Shown here in pieces: positions 6,317 through 15,596 of a stretch of DNA of 64,000 nucleotides (its first letter is position 1; every line of letters begins with the position of its first letter). The stretch covers positions 6,126,001 through 6,190,000 of the forward strand of contig NZ_CP108882.1 in the NCBI RefSeq assembly GCF_036347055.1, given 5' to 3'. Made by a program: the position numbers and the translations under genes. This DNA comes from Streptomyces sp. NBC_00820. GTDB lineage: Bacteria > Actinomycetota > Actinomycetes > Streptomycetales > Streptomycetaceae. The notes beneath the pieces were generated by a model, which worked only from the letters and a program-made list of their open reading frames with translations, searched no databases and was not told the DNA's origin.

Positions 6317-8650
6317 TCACCTCCGCGCGGATTCGCGGCGGCGCTTGAGCCACATCAGGGTCGCGCCGGATCCGAGGAGGAGCACGGCGAGGCCGGCCAC
6401 GATGCTCACCTGTGTGCCGGTGTCCGCCAGACCGCCACCGTCGTTGCCGCCTCCGGTGGGCGGGACCGGGTTGCCGCTCGTCCCGGCCGAGGCCGTCGGC
6501 AGCGGCGACGACGTCTGCGAAGGCACGCCGGTCGGCTTCCCGGTCGGCGTCTGCGTCGGCTTGTGCGACGGCGTCGGCGTCGGGGACGGCTTCGGTGGGT
6601 TGCCGCCGCCGGTACCGGTGTCCGTCGCGTTCGTGTTGCCGCCGAGGAGGTCCAGGCCGTCGTCCTTGGCGTCGTCGGTCAGGGTCTTCACGCTGGTCCG
6701 CGTCTGCCGGGGCAGGTAGCGGTGCTGTGTGGTGAAGGTGACCTTGGGGATGTTCCGCTTCGGTGCCTTGGAGAAGTCGACACCGCCGACGATGTACACC
6801 ATGACACCCTGCGCGGTGTCCACGTCGTACGTGAACTCGCCGTTGAGGAAGATCTTCCGGTACCGCTGGAACAGTTCGTCCTTGTCCCAGTTCTGGTTGG
6901 GAGCGCGCAGCGGCCACGACTTCACGTCGTCGCTGTTGACGACCTTGTGGTAGTCGGTGGGCGACTTCGCGTCCTGGAGACGGATCCACTCCGCCGCCAC
7001 ACGGGCGGTGTAGACGCGACGCAGATCCGCGTACTGCGGGGCCGTGTTGACGGTCTTCTCCACCGCGGGGACGATCATCCGGTCGATGACCGCCTGGGCC
7101 TGCTGCCGTTCGGCGTCGCTGGGGTGACAGATCGCTTCGCCGCCGGGCTGCGTGGAGAAGTCCTGCGGGGTGGACTTCAGCCTCAGCGGGGCGTCCAGGA
7201 TGTAGATCCCGCCGTCCTGCTCGCGGACCTGCGCGGGCTTGGGCTCGATCCAGTTCCGGATCCCGCCGAAGCACGGCCGGCCGTCCTCCCGCGGCAGCGC
7301 CGCCCAGAACCGCTTGCCGAGATCGGTCTTGGGGTCCATCGTCTTGAAGAAGTCGTGCTTCATCTGGAGGTCGGCCTCGAGGAGCACGCGACCCGCGTCG
7401 GTGGACGCGAACTTGTCGTCCATGACCCGGTCCGGCTGGTCCGGGTTGAGGTTCACCCAGAACTTGTCGGGGGTCAGCGCCAGCCAGGTGAAGAAGGCGT
7501 CCGAGATGAGCTGCGACTTCGCCTTGCCGCCCCAGCCGGAGTGCTCGGTGGGGTCATCCGTCGCGGAGAACCCGTAGTCCAGGCCCTTGCCCTTGACCGG
7601 CTTGCCCACGTACCGCAGTTCGAGGGTGGTGAAGTCGATCCCGCCCGGCCCCCTCGGTGACAGCCTGCTGGGGTCGGCGGCGTTCTTCTGGTTCAGGAAG
7701 TCCGCCATGCTCTTCGGGTTCGGCCGCGACTCGCGGATCAGGTCCGTGGCCCCGCCACGCGAGATGCCCGACTGTCCCGGGGGCTGCATCAGGGTCGACC
7801 TGCTCCTGGTGCCGCCGCTCGGGGCCTGCTCCACCCTGTCGGAGCGGTAGTTGTACTCGGTGACCCGGCCGGCGCCGGCGTTCTTGCGCAGCGTCTCCTT
7901 CAGGTCACGCGCCGACTTGTCCTGCGGCTCGGCGTAGACGTACTTCATCTTCGAATCGGACCACTTCGGGTCCTTCGACCACGCGACGTCCTTGGGTATC
8001 TGCTTGGGGTCGGGACTCCCGTTGGACTTGATCTCCAGGATCTGCTTGGTCCTGGTGTTGTAGGCGTCGAGCTGCCGCCGGTACGTCTTGCCGGTGTCCG
8101 GGTCGGTGAACTCCACCTCCTTCTGGCAGATCCACTCCGGCCCGGTCAGACCGTGGTCCTTGATCACCTTCTTCTCGAAGGCCTTGCCGCGGGGGTCGTT
8201 GCCCGCGTTCCGGATCAGCCGGACGTCACGCCAGGTGTCGAAGTCACCCCAGGCGTTCGGGTTCTTCTCCTTCGCCCGCAGCCAGGTCCACCAGATCCGG
8301 TCGACAGGCTTGCTCTTCGGTGGCTGCCGCGGCAGATCCTTCAGCCTCGCGACGTCCGCCTCGGACGGCGCCTGAAGCCCGTCCCACTTCTTGCCCGGGT
8401 TCTCGTAGTCGTACGTGTCCCACTGGGACTTGGCCCGCGAGGCGTCGAACTCCGGCAGTTTGCTGATGGCCTGTATGTCGTCGGCAAGGCTGTAGTAGTC
8501 CTTGCACGGCATCCCGGGGTCCAGCGGCTTCGGCGCCGCGTCCGCGTAGCTGTGCAGGCCGGGGAGCCCGGCGAGCAGGAGACCCGCTGCCGCGGCGACC
8601 GCAGCGGCCGAGGCCAGTCGCGCCCTGACGCGTAAACGTATGGTTTTCAA
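6317..8650 (-). CDS. LAXTG-anchored surface protein with restriction-endonuclease-like domain
   Basis: From the TTG at 8650 (GGGGAC upstream) the protein has 777 residues; in-frame ATGs at 8713 and 8734 are alternatives. A signal peptide covers about residues 1-38 (Arg-rich start, long Ala/Leu core). Residues about 155-215 carry E159, D195 and E206-I-K208 (QLDAYN ... ILEIKSNG), the E/D-Xn-EXK pattern of PD-(D/E)XK nucleases such as Tox-REase domains. A second domain (about 315-660) is of unknown function. A Pro/Thr/Gly-rich wall-spanning stalk follows, then LADTG (741-745), a hydrophobic helix and an Arg tail, the LAXTG sorting signal of Streptomyces class E sortases. It is therefore expected to be covalently attached outside the cell. 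It lies between two Imm11-like paralogs on the opposite strand. A structural rather than toxic role remains possible. Confidence 0.7.
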   Translation of the reverse strand: MKTIRLRVRARLASAAAVAAAAGLLLAGLPGLHSYADAAPKPLDPGMPCKDYYSLADDIQAISKLPEFDASRAKSQWDTYDYENPGKKWDGLQAPSEADVARLKDLPRQPPKSKPVDRIWWTWLRAKEKNPNAWGDFDTWRDVRLIRNAGNDPRGKAFEKKVIKDHGLTGPEWICQKEVEFTDPDTGKTYRRQLDAYNTRTKQILEIKSNGSPDPKQIPKDVAWSKDPKWSDSKMKYVYAEPQDKSARDLKETLRKNAGAGRVTEYNYRSDRVEQAPSGGTRSRSTLMQPPGQSGISRGGATDLIRESRPNPKSMADFLNQKNAADPSRLSPRGPGGIDFTTLELRYVGKPVKGKGLDYGFSATDDPTEHSGWGGKAKSQLISDAFFTWLALTPDKFWVNLNPDQPDRVMDDKFASTDAGRVLLEADLQMKHDFFKTMDPKTDLGKRFWAALPREDGRPCFGGIRNWIEPKPAQVREQDGGIYILDAPLRLKSTPQDFSTQPGGEAICHPSDAERQQAQAVIDRMIVPAVEKTVNTAPQYADLRRVYTARVAAEWIRLQDAKSPTDYHKVVNSDDVKSWPLRAPNQNWDKDELFQRYRKIFLNGEFTYDVDTAQGVMVYIVGGVDFSKAPKRNIPKVTFTTQHRYLPRQTRTSVKTLTDDAKDDGLDLLGGNTNATDTGTGGGNPPKPSPTPTPSHKPTQTPTGKPTGVPSQTSSPLPTASAGTSGNPVPPTGGGNDGGGLADTGTQVSIVAGLAVLLLGSGATLMWLKRRRESARR

Positions 8651-8827
8651 TCTTCGTCCCCGTCTGTGGGGGCTGATGGGACAGACGGTGAGCGGTGTGA
8701 GCCCCCGTGACATGACACCGCCAACGGGAAACACCCTAGAGGGTCAACTCTTTCCCAAAGCAAGGGCTTTGACGGGGTGTCGCCCCGATCGCTGCCCGAC
8801 AGTGCCCAAGCCCTAAGCTCGACCGTC

Positions 8828-9517
8828 ATGCGCCCGCTGCCTCACAGCCTCACCCGGATCACCCGCATCCACCCCCCGGCCCCGCACCGCTACGACCAGC
8901 ACTCCATCCGCAACGCCCCAGCTCACGACCCCGAGCGCGCCCGTCGCGTCGTCCGTGAACTGTCCACGGTCGCCGACGTGGTCGAGGAAGTCGCGCCCAT
9001 CGCGCGCAGGGACATCGGCTCACCCAAGAACCTCGGCGACCTCGACATCGTCACCATCGGTTGCTGGGGCAACGCCATCCAGATCACCGACCCCGCCTTC
9101 GCGGAGAACGGCACCACCACCTACAACCTCGACAACGCCTTCGACGCCCAGGTCCAGGCCCACCCCGACGCGCGTATCGCCGCCGCGTGCGAGATGGACT
9201 TCTCCCAGACCTACGCCAAGTACCTGATTCACGTCCCCGGCGCCCCCCGCGTCTCCGCGGACGGCTGGGACGAGACGGACGTCACCGGCGACCTCGTCGA
9301 AGCCCTCCGGGCCTGCGGCATCGACCCGAGCGGTCCCGGCACCGAAAACCTCGACTACGACGACCCCGACACCTTCGTCTGGGGCGACTACCTCGATCTC
9401 GTCGCGTGCGGCCTCCACATCCCCTTCGCCACCGAGTCCTTGCAGGTGTCCGTCTTCAGGGTCACCCGCCCCGAGGAGACCCGGGACGACATGGAAGAGG
9501 CCTGGCAGCAGGACTGA
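8828..9517 (+). CDS. Hypothetical protein, 229 aa (possibly DUF6333-like)
   Basis: The ATG at 8828 was chosen because upstream codons look non-coding. The protein is acidic and cytosolic, with LGDLDIVTIGCWGNAIQI, a YLIHVPG segment and an Asp/Glu-rich C-terminus. The pattern resembles Streptomyces-restricted proteins I recall as DUF6333, which I cannot verify here. It is divergent from the LAXTG protein gene, with 177 bp between the starts, and could share its promoter region. Confidence 0.6.
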   Translation: MRPLPHSLTRITRIHPPAPHRYDQHSIRNAPAHDPERARRVVRELSTVADVVEEVAPIARRDIGSPKNLGDLDIVTIGCWGNAIQITDPAFAENGTTTYNLDNAFDAQVQAHPDARIAAACEMDFSQTYAKYLIHVPGAPRVSADGWDETDVTGDLVEALRACGIDPSGPGTENLDYDDPDTFVWGDYLDLVACGLHIPFATESLQVSVFRVTRPEETRDDMEEAWQQD

Positions 9518-9915
9518 ACGCCCGGGCATCCGCCGGAGGCGGGCGAGCACCGATCGGCGCCGGCCGCACAGCGCCCGTCGGCTGCCACGGGTCATGCCGG
9601 GTCCCGCTTTCGGAGTGTCTGATGGGGGCTGCCAAGTGGTGTTCGGGACGGATGTCACGGCCAGTGACGGCGAGTTGCGGCGGGAGCCTGGGCTCGACGT
9701 CCTGCGGAAGGGGTCGGTCACGTCGGGGCGCGGTACGTCCTGGCCGTAGTAGCTGTGTCCGCGTGACCGGGTCGTCGGCGCCTTGACCTCGGACGTGCGG
9801 ACGCAGGCGGTCTGCACGTCGAGGAAGAACCGTCCTTCCCCGCCGACCATGAGACCTGTACTGACGTGACCGGCGCTCGCCTCATGCTCAGACGCGGGTC
9901 CGGCAGACTGATCGC
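9518..9915. other. No gene seen
   Basis: Open frames here are short or lack codon bias. The reverse strand at about 9700-9850 encodes a short stretch (EGRFFLDVQTACVRTSEVKA) that might be a gene relic, but neither start nor end is supported. Confidence 0.3.
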
Positions 9916-10244
9916 ATGAACCGCGACACCCTGCGCTCCATACTGGCCCGCGACGGCAGCGTCTCCGCGCGTGCAGCCCTCACCGAGCTGGAGGCAGGCG
10001 CGACTTCGAATTCACCCTGAACAGAACAGCTTCCGCCAGCCTGCTCTGGGCCAACTGGTCCTCGCGCCAAGAAACCATGCGCGAGCTGGGCATCACCCCC
10101 TTCCGGCCCGGACTGGCCGAAGCCGTCGAAAGACTCCACGCCGCAGGAACGGCCCGGGTCCACATGGCGACCATCACCGGACCACAGAGGCGTTTCCTCC
10201 TCTTCCTCTCGGAAGACCTCACCCAGTGCGTCGCCTCTTGGTAG
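9916..10244 (+). pseudogene. Frameshifted small hypothetical gene
   Basis: Translation starts at an ATG (MNRDTLRSILARDGSVSARA ending LTELEAGA). After about 9997 the coding signal moves one base into the frame reading DFEFTLNRTASASLLWANWS and onward to RFLLFLSEDLTQCVASW with a TAG at 10242-10244. Joined, this would be about 109 residues, a two-helix start followed by a beta-rich end. The family is not recognised. Either the gene is broken or a base is missing from the assembly. It lies directly upstream of the second immunity-like gene. Confidence 0.5.
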
Positions 10245-10259
10245 CACCACCCCTTTGTG

Positions 10260-10290
10260 TCAGGCGCTCCAATTTGTTCAGGCGCTCCAA
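10260..10290. repeat. Tandem 13-bp direct repeat
   Basis: TCAGGCGCTCCAA occurs twice with an 18-bp period just upstream of the immunity-like gene. Confidence 0.5.
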
Positions 10291-10330
10291 GAGCCGAGTC
10301 CGGCATCCGCTGCCCGGTGTCTCACTGGGC

Positions 10331-10987
10331 GTGCTGTCCGTTGTCAGCATCCATGAAGAGCGGGTCTCCCGGCCCGACCGCGCATTGGACCGAACCCTGA
10401 CTCCTGAAACCTGCGGGACGCTCGACGTCTTCCGTCTCACTCCGTCTTTCGGCAGCCATTACAGGGGCCTCCTCGTGGATGCGCTTCCTGTCATCCGCTG
10501 GGAGATGGACGGCAGTTCCCATCCGCCTCCTGGCGAGGTCGACGCCGATTGGCACGGCGATCCCCGGCGAAAGGTGTCGGACTACCCCAGCGGGCACGCC
10601 GTGGTCCCGGTGCTGAGCCGACGGCTGGCGGAGGAGACGCGTCGGCGCTTCGAGGCGTTCGGGAACTACATCCCCGTGCGCGTGCCCGAGGTAAGGGAAG
10701 GCGCCTACCTCGCGTACATCCCGAGTGTCGTCGCAGACTGCCTCGACAGGGACGCTTCGTCACCGCCGAGCGCGGTCGGGGAGATCGAGCACGCCGAGTT
10801 CGTCCCGGAGGGGCTGCCCCATGACGCCCCCTGCTTCCGGTTGACGGACAACAGGACGTACGTCTACTGGAACGGCTGGGCCGCGCGGCTCATCCAGTCC
10901 ATCGCCGGACCGGAGAACGTCGAACTCCGACTGGTCTGGTCCAGTGATCCCGGCGCCACACCGCATCCGCGGCCGATGGGGTTCTAG
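10331..10987 (+). CDS. Imm11-like (DUF1629-type) immunity protein, paralog 2
   Basis: The start is the only in-frame GTG/ATG before the homologous region; its ribosome-binding site is poor, so the N-terminus is uncertain. The 218-residue protein shows LDVFRLTPSF, PVLSRRLAEETRRRF...YIPVRVPEV, VADCLDRDASS and FRLTDNRTYVYWNGWAARLI in the same order as the gene at 5434, with about half of the residues shared by eye. It ends at PMGF-stop, which looks like the native end of the family here. It probably protects the cytoplasm from a cognate toxin. Its position 1.7 kb from the surface-anchored nuclease-like protein is the main context clue. Confidence 0.6.
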   Translation: MLSVVSIHEERVSRPDRALDRTLTPETCGTLDVFRLTPSFGSHYRGLLVDALPVIRWEMDGSSHPPPGEVDADWHGDPRRKVSDYPSGHAVVPVLSRRLAEETRRRFEAFGNYIPVRVPEVREGAYLAYIPSVVADCLDRDASSPPSAVGEIEHAEFVPEGLPHDAPCFRLTDNRTYVYWNGWAARLIQSIAGPENVELRLVWSSDPGATPHPRPMGF

Positions 10988-11322
10988 CGAGGCGGTCGAG
11001 CTGTTCGGCTGCCGTCGCGACGTGGGGCGGAGGGCGTTTACCCCGGTCAACTCCGCCGGGAGATCCCACAGGTGTGCCGTCTGCTACGGGTCCGTCGCTT
11101 GCACACCAGCGGCCCGGCCGGCAGCCGTTGCCGAGGGGTGAACCCGGGTGGTGGCCGACGCGACGCGGACTGTCGGCATGGCTGCGTCGGCGTCGAGGCG
11201 GTCGCCGACTGTCTCCGGAGTGTCTCGCGCAGTCAGCGGGTGATGGTGCGTCAAGGTCGTTGTCAGTGGGTCCCCATAGGGTTCAAGTATCACTCGGGGA
11301 GCCTCGGAGAAGGAGCGGAAAC
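10988..11322. other. No gene seen; leader of the vWA gene
   Basis: No frame has convincing codon bias. The last 60 bases contain a TAGGGT -10-like hexamer (about 11275) upstream of the vWA gene and a purine-rich ribosome-binding site. Confidence 0.35.
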
Positions 11323-12381
11323 GTGTCCGCCAACAAGATCCAGCACAAGGTCAATCACGTCGCGCTGGTAGTGGACTGTTCGGGTTCCATGCGTCAGCAC
11401 CAGGGTCAGCTCGTACGCGTCGTGGACGAGTTCGTCGCGGGTCTGAAAGCCGAGTCGGACAGCCTCGGCCACGAGACCCGGATCAGTCTCTACTCCTTCG
11501 ACCACAAGGTGGAGAACCTGGTCTGGGACATGGACGTGAAGCATCTGCCGTCCATGCGGGGGCTGTACAAGGTCAACAATGGCGCTACGGCCCTCATCGA
11601 GGCTTCTCTGAAGTCCCTGGACGACCTGGGCCACATCTGGGAGGAGTACGGCGAGCACAGCTTCCTCCAGATCGTGGTCACGGACGGCGAGGAGAACGCC
11701 TCCGGCGGCGACAGGCGGCACGACGGCGACATGGCCATCCTCGGCCCCTGGCTCGACAGGATCACGGCGAAGATGGGCGGCCTGCCGGGCCACTGGACGT
11801 CCGCGATCCTCGTTCCGAACTCCCTGGCGAAGCGCACCGCCCAGAACTACGGTTTCCCGGCCGGAAACATCGCCATCTGGGATGCGGATTCCCAGGAGGG
11901 TGTCGAGGAGGCGATCGGCACCGTGCGCGCTGCCGCCACCAGCTTCCTCCGGGGCCGCGAGCAGGGTGTGCGCGGCACGAAGAACCTGTTCGCCGTCGGC
12001 CAGGACATATCGGTTGACGAGGTGCGGGCGAACCTCGAACCGATTCCGGTCGACAAGTACCGGCTCCTCAAGGTCGACAAGGAGGTCGAGATACGGCCCT
12101 TCGTCGATTCGCATCCGGGCGTGAAGTACGAACGCGGCGCTTGCTACTACCAGTTGGGCGCCCGCGCTCAGGTTCAGCCGAACAAGGAAGTCATCGTCGT
12201 CGAGAAGGAGACCGATCGCGCCTACACGGGCGACGCGGCGCGCAGCCTTCTGTTCGGTACGGGTATCCAGGGGACCGTCTCCGTGAAGGCGGGAAACAAC
12301 CCCAAGTTGGAGGTGTACGTGCAGAGTCGTTCGGTGAACAGGAAGCTCAAGCCGGACACGCGTCTGCTCATCATGCTCTGA
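11323..12381 (+). CDS. von Willebrand factor A (MIDAS) domain protein
   Basis: The GTG at 11323 follows GGAGAAGGAG. The 352-residue cytosolic protein has a complete metal-ion-dependent adhesion site: D18-C-S20-G-S22, T89 and D121 (VVTDGEEN). The vWA fold spans about residues 10-205. The C-terminal part (about 235-352) is a separate domain with CYYQLGARAQVQPNKE, AYTGDAARSLLFG and VQSRSVNRKL that I cannot assign. Stand-alone vWA proteins of this size usually organise metal-dependent protein complexes. The gene is monocistronic, ended by the hairpin at 12472. Its job here is unknown. Confidence 0.8.
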   Translation: MSANKIQHKVNHVALVVDCSGSMRQHQGQLVRVVDEFVAGLKAESDSLGHETRISLYSFDHKVENLVWDMDVKHLPSMRGLYKVNNGATALIEASLKSLDDLGHIWEEYGEHSFLQIVVTDGEENASGGDRRHDGDMAILGPWLDRITAKMGGLPGHWTSAILVPNSLAKRTAQNYGFPAGNIAIWDADSQEGVEEAIGTVRAAATSFLRGREQGVRGTKNLFAVGQDISVDEVRANLEPIPVDKYRLLKVDKEVEIRPFVDSHPGVKYERGACYYQLGARAQVQPNKEVIVVEKETDRAYTGDAARSLLFGTGIQGTVSVKAGNNPKLEVYVQSRSVNRKLKPDTRLLIML

Positions 12382-12471
12382 CAGGCCGCTTCGGCCTCAG
12401 ATGCTGACGGGGACGGCCGTGACGCTCCGGGCGTCCGCCGGGCATGCTTGCGGCAGCCGAAAACCCGCCCG

Positions 12472-12509
12472 CCGGGTCTCCAGCCGTGCGTGAAAGGCCG
12501 GAGACCCGG
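12472..12509. terminator. Bidirectional hairpin between convergent genes
   Basis: Arms CCGGGTCTCC (12472-12481) and GGAGACCCGG (12500-12509) with an 18-base loop lie between the vWA gene and the convergent rifamycin phosphotransferase gene. Confidence 0.6.
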
Positions 12510-12566
12510 TAACTGCTTGGCGCTGTTCTGCCGGAAGCTACGGACTGAGCCTCTCGGTGTGGCCGG

Positions 12567-15218
12567 TCAGGACAGGATCTCGACGTACCCGTCGGTTCCG
12601 TGCACGCGGATCCGCTGCCCGTCCCTGATCCGCCGGGTGGCCTGGTCCACGCCCACGACGGCCGGCAGGCCGTACTCCCGGGCGATCACCGCTCCATGGG
12701 TCATCGTGCCGCCCACCTCCGTCACCAGGCCCGCGACCGCGACGAACAGCGGCGACCAGCTGGGATCCGTGAAGGTCGTGACCAGGATGTCGCCCGCTTC
12801 GAGGTCGGCATCCGCCATGTCGAGGATGACGCGGGCCCTTCCCTCGATGGTCCCGGCGGACACCGGAAGGCCGACGAGGGCGCCCGCCGGCACGTCGTCG
12901 CGCCGGTACGCCCCGGTGACGGCCTCACCGTCCGAGGTGAGCACCCGGGGCGGTGTGAGGGCCTCGTACGACCGGAACGCGTCCTTGCGCTGCTGGATGA
13001 GCCGGCCGTCCACCTGGTTCGAGCGTACGACGTCGTGGAGTTCCTGGAACGTGAGGTAGAAGGCGTCCTCCTTCTCGGGAAGCACACCTGCCCGCACGAG
13101 GCGCTCGGCCTCCTCCAACAGGGCCCGCTTGTAGACGAAGTAGCGGCTGACGATGCCGTACTTCGGGTACTCCCGGTACCCGATGAAGGCCCTGACCTGG
13201 TCGATCATCCGCTTGGCCTCGTCGGCCCTCCGGTCCCCGTCCGGCAGGGCCCGCAGGCGTGACAGCACGTCCTGTTCCTTCTCCCGCGCCTTCTGCCGCC
13301 CTTGTTCGAAGCGCAGCCCGGCGGCGCCCGGCTCGAAGTTCCTGACGTTGTCGAGGATCACGGGCACGAGCGTGCTGGGGCGCTCGCGCCACCGTGGCCT
13401 CGTGATGTCGATCTCGCCGACGCAGCGCATGCCGTACCGCTCGAGGTAGGCCTCGATGGCGTCGCGCGCCTCAGTCCCGCCCGCGAGCTTCGCCAGCTCG
13501 TCCAGGAAGGTCTCGTCCGCGCCCTGCTCGACGCCCCGCAGGAACGCCACCACCTCCGGCCACGGGCGGATCACGTCCGCGACGCCGAGCAGCGCCAGTC
13601 CCATCTCCGACGTGATGTTGCCGGGGGCGGACAGCGTCAGCGTGTCAGCCGCGTTCTTCTCGCCCAGCCACTCCCACAGCTTGTCGTTGAGCCACCAGGA
13701 GGCCTCCATCCCCGCCATGATCGCCTGAATGTTCAGCGGGTCACCGAGGACTCGTTTGTGCTCCTCGAAGGCCTCCAGCAGGAAGTCGAACAGCGCCGAT
13801 CCGGTCTTCGTCCGGATGCCGCGCTCCAGGGCGGCGACGGATGCCTGGCTGCGCTCGATCAGCTCGGTGACGATGGCCGGATCGGGTTCGACCGGGGCGG
13901 GCGCACCTCCGGCCGGAGGCCCACCGGTCGGAGGTGCGCCCGCCGGAGGTCCGCCGGCCGGAGACCCGACGGGGCCCGTGTCCGGGAGCGACGGGACGAA
14001 ATCGTCGCGGCCGAGGACGGTCTCCAGAGCATCCCTGACCAGCGGATCGCCTCTCCCTATGAGGTCCAGGAGGCCGGACCGGCTCGCGGGCGAGGCCAGG
14101 CGCCGGGTGACGTCGACGAACAGCCTCCCGCCGGCCTCGGGCATCGGCACCATGGCCGTCAGCTGCCACATGGAGAGCCCCAGGGGCTTCATGGGATCGG
14201 TCATCATCTGCTGATGGCCGACGGAGACGTAGACGTGATTCTCCTGGTCGTCGGTCTCGGGGATGGGGAACAGCGTCGTGATCGGCCGGCTCTGGACGAT
14301 CTGGAAGCCGTCGTCGGCCAGGCACCACTCGATGTCCTGCGGTCGGCCGAAGTGCGCTTCGATCCGGCGTCCGAGCTGTACGAGCCGTACGACCTGCGCG
14401 TCCGTCAACGACGGCCGCTCCTGCCGCCCCGAGTCGATCGCCACTTCCCGCGTACCGCCGGCCGGCAGGGCGTGAACGGCGCGCTGTTTGGCGGCGATCG
14501 CCTTCTCGACGACTTCGCCGTCTCGCACCTTGAAGACGTCCGGGTTCACCAGGCCGGAGACCAGGGCCTCACCGAGGCCGAAGCCGGCGTCCACGGTGGC
14601 GACCTTACGGTTGCCCGTGACGGGGTCGGCCGTGAACAGGATGCCGGCCGCCTGCGGGAAGACCATCCGCTGCACGACCACGGCCATGTGGACCGTACGG
14701 TGGTCGATGCCGTTGCGTTGGCGGTAGGTCACGGCCCGCTCGGTGAACAGCGACGCCCAGCACCGGCTGACGTGCTGGAGGATCGCCGTCGGCCCCACCA
14801 CGTTCAGGTACGTGTCCTGCTGGCCGGCGAAGGACGCCGTCGGCAGGTCCTCCGCCGTCGCGCTGGACCGGACGGCGTAGGCGGCCTGCCCGCCGAGCCG
14901 GTCGAGCGCGCCGGTGATCGCCGCCGCGAGATCGCCGGGGATGGCGATCCCTTCGATGGTTCGACGAATCTCCGCACTGAACGTGCGGATCGCCTCCCGG
15001 TCGTCCGGGTCCGAGCGCGACAACTGATCGAGCCGATCGTCGATCGACGGGGCCTGCGCCATGATCCGCCGGAAGGCGTCCGTCGTCACGCAGAAGCCCT
15101 CCGGCACGCGGATGCCGTCGATCCGAGACAGCCCGCCCAGGTGCGCGCCCTTGCCGCCGACGACCGCGACCTGCGTCTCGTCGACCTCTCGAAGATCCAG
15201 CACGTACTGCTCGGTCAT
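12567..15218 (-). CDS. rph: Rifamycin-inactivating phosphotransferase
   Basis: The ATG at 15218 has GGAGGT upstream, giving 883 residues, close to the usual length of about 865-870. The N-terminal ATP-binding domain is typical (YVLDLREVDETQVAVVGGKG, AYAVRSSATAEDLPTASFAG). The RIF-binding domain follows, then the swivelling His domain with GGTMTHGAVIAREYG, in which H841 would carry the phosphate. The enzyme transfers the beta-phosphate of ATP to the C21 hydroxyl of rifamycins, inactivating them. An unusual Gly/Pro-rich insertion (about bases 13885-13965, GGPPAGAPPTGGPPAGG) interrupts the middle domain. Control by rifamycins is suggested by the RAE at 15553. Confidence 0.9.
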   Translation of the reverse strand: MTEQYVLDLREVDETQVAVVGGKGAHLGGLSRIDGIRVPEGFCVTTDAFRRIMAQAPSIDDRLDQLSRSDPDDREAIRTFSAEIRRTIEGIAIPGDLAAAITGALDRLGGQAAYAVRSSATAEDLPTASFAGQQDTYLNVVGPTAILQHVSRCWASLFTERAVTYRQRNGIDHRTVHMAVVVQRMVFPQAAGILFTADPVTGNRKVATVDAGFGLGEALVSGLVNPDVFKVRDGEVVEKAIAAKQRAVHALPAGGTREVAIDSGRQERPSLTDAQVVRLVQLGRRIEAHFGRPQDIEWCLADDGFQIVQSRPITTLFPIPETDDQENHVYVSVGHQQMMTDPMKPLGLSMWQLTAMVPMPEAGGRLFVDVTRRLASPASRSGLLDLIGRGDPLVRDALETVLGRDDFVPSLPDTGPVGSPAGGPPAGAPPTGGPPAGGAPAPVEPDPAIVTELIERSQASVAALERGIRTKTGSALFDFLLEAFEEHKRVLGDPLNIQAIMAGMEASWWLNDKLWEWLGEKNAADTLTLSAPGNITSEMGLALLGVADVIRPWPEVVAFLRGVEQGADETFLDELAKLAGGTEARDAIEAYLERYGMRCVGEIDITRPRWRERPSTLVPVILDNVRNFEPGAAGLRFEQGRQKAREKEQDVLSRLRALPDGDRRADEAKRMIDQVRAFIGYREYPKYGIVSRYFVYKRALLEEAERLVRAGVLPEKEDAFYLTFQELHDVVRSNQVDGRLIQQRKDAFRSYEALTPPRVLTSDGEAVTGAYRRDDVPAGALVGLPVSAGTIEGRARVILDMADADLEAGDILVTTFTDPSWSPLFVAVAGLVTEVGGTMTHGAVIAREYGLPAVVGVDQATRRIRDGQRIRVHGTDGYVEILS

Positions 15219-15552
15219 CGCGACACCTCCGAGGCGGCCGCGCTCCGTCGCACTGCGGTGGCGGATCGGATCACCGGCGCCTCCCACTCCGTCGAACCTC
15301 TTGTCGAACACGTCCTCATCCCTGCTTTCCTTCCCTCTGGCGAGCCGGCCGGCCGCTCCGCCCGGTCGGGCGGCGTGCACCCCCGCACCCCCGCACACCG
15401 CACCTCGGCGCCGAGCCGCCGCAACCGCACTGCCGGTCCCACCACTGGTTCGACGCCACAGCGTCCCGCCCGTACGGCGACAACGACACACGCGCGGCGT
15501 GCCCCCGTTTCCGCAGGTTGTGGCATCGGCCGACGATTGTGCGCCATCACCA

Positions 15553-15571
15553 GGGCCTTGCGGCAAGCCCC
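15553..15571 (-). promoter_or_regulatory. Rifamycin-associated element (RAE)
   Basis: On the rph strand the 19-mer GGGGCTTGCCGCAAGGCCC is an almost perfect inverted repeat. It agrees, to my recollection within one base, with the published RAE found upstream of rifamycin-inactivation genes and helR in actinomycetes. It implies rifamycin-inducible expression of rph. Confidence 0.75.
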
Positions 15572-15596
15572 CCGGTGCGCTATATGTTGAGAGTGG

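Noticed and set aside
13302..15590. Forward open frame opposite rph
   Set aside because: Antisense shadow of the phosphotransferase.
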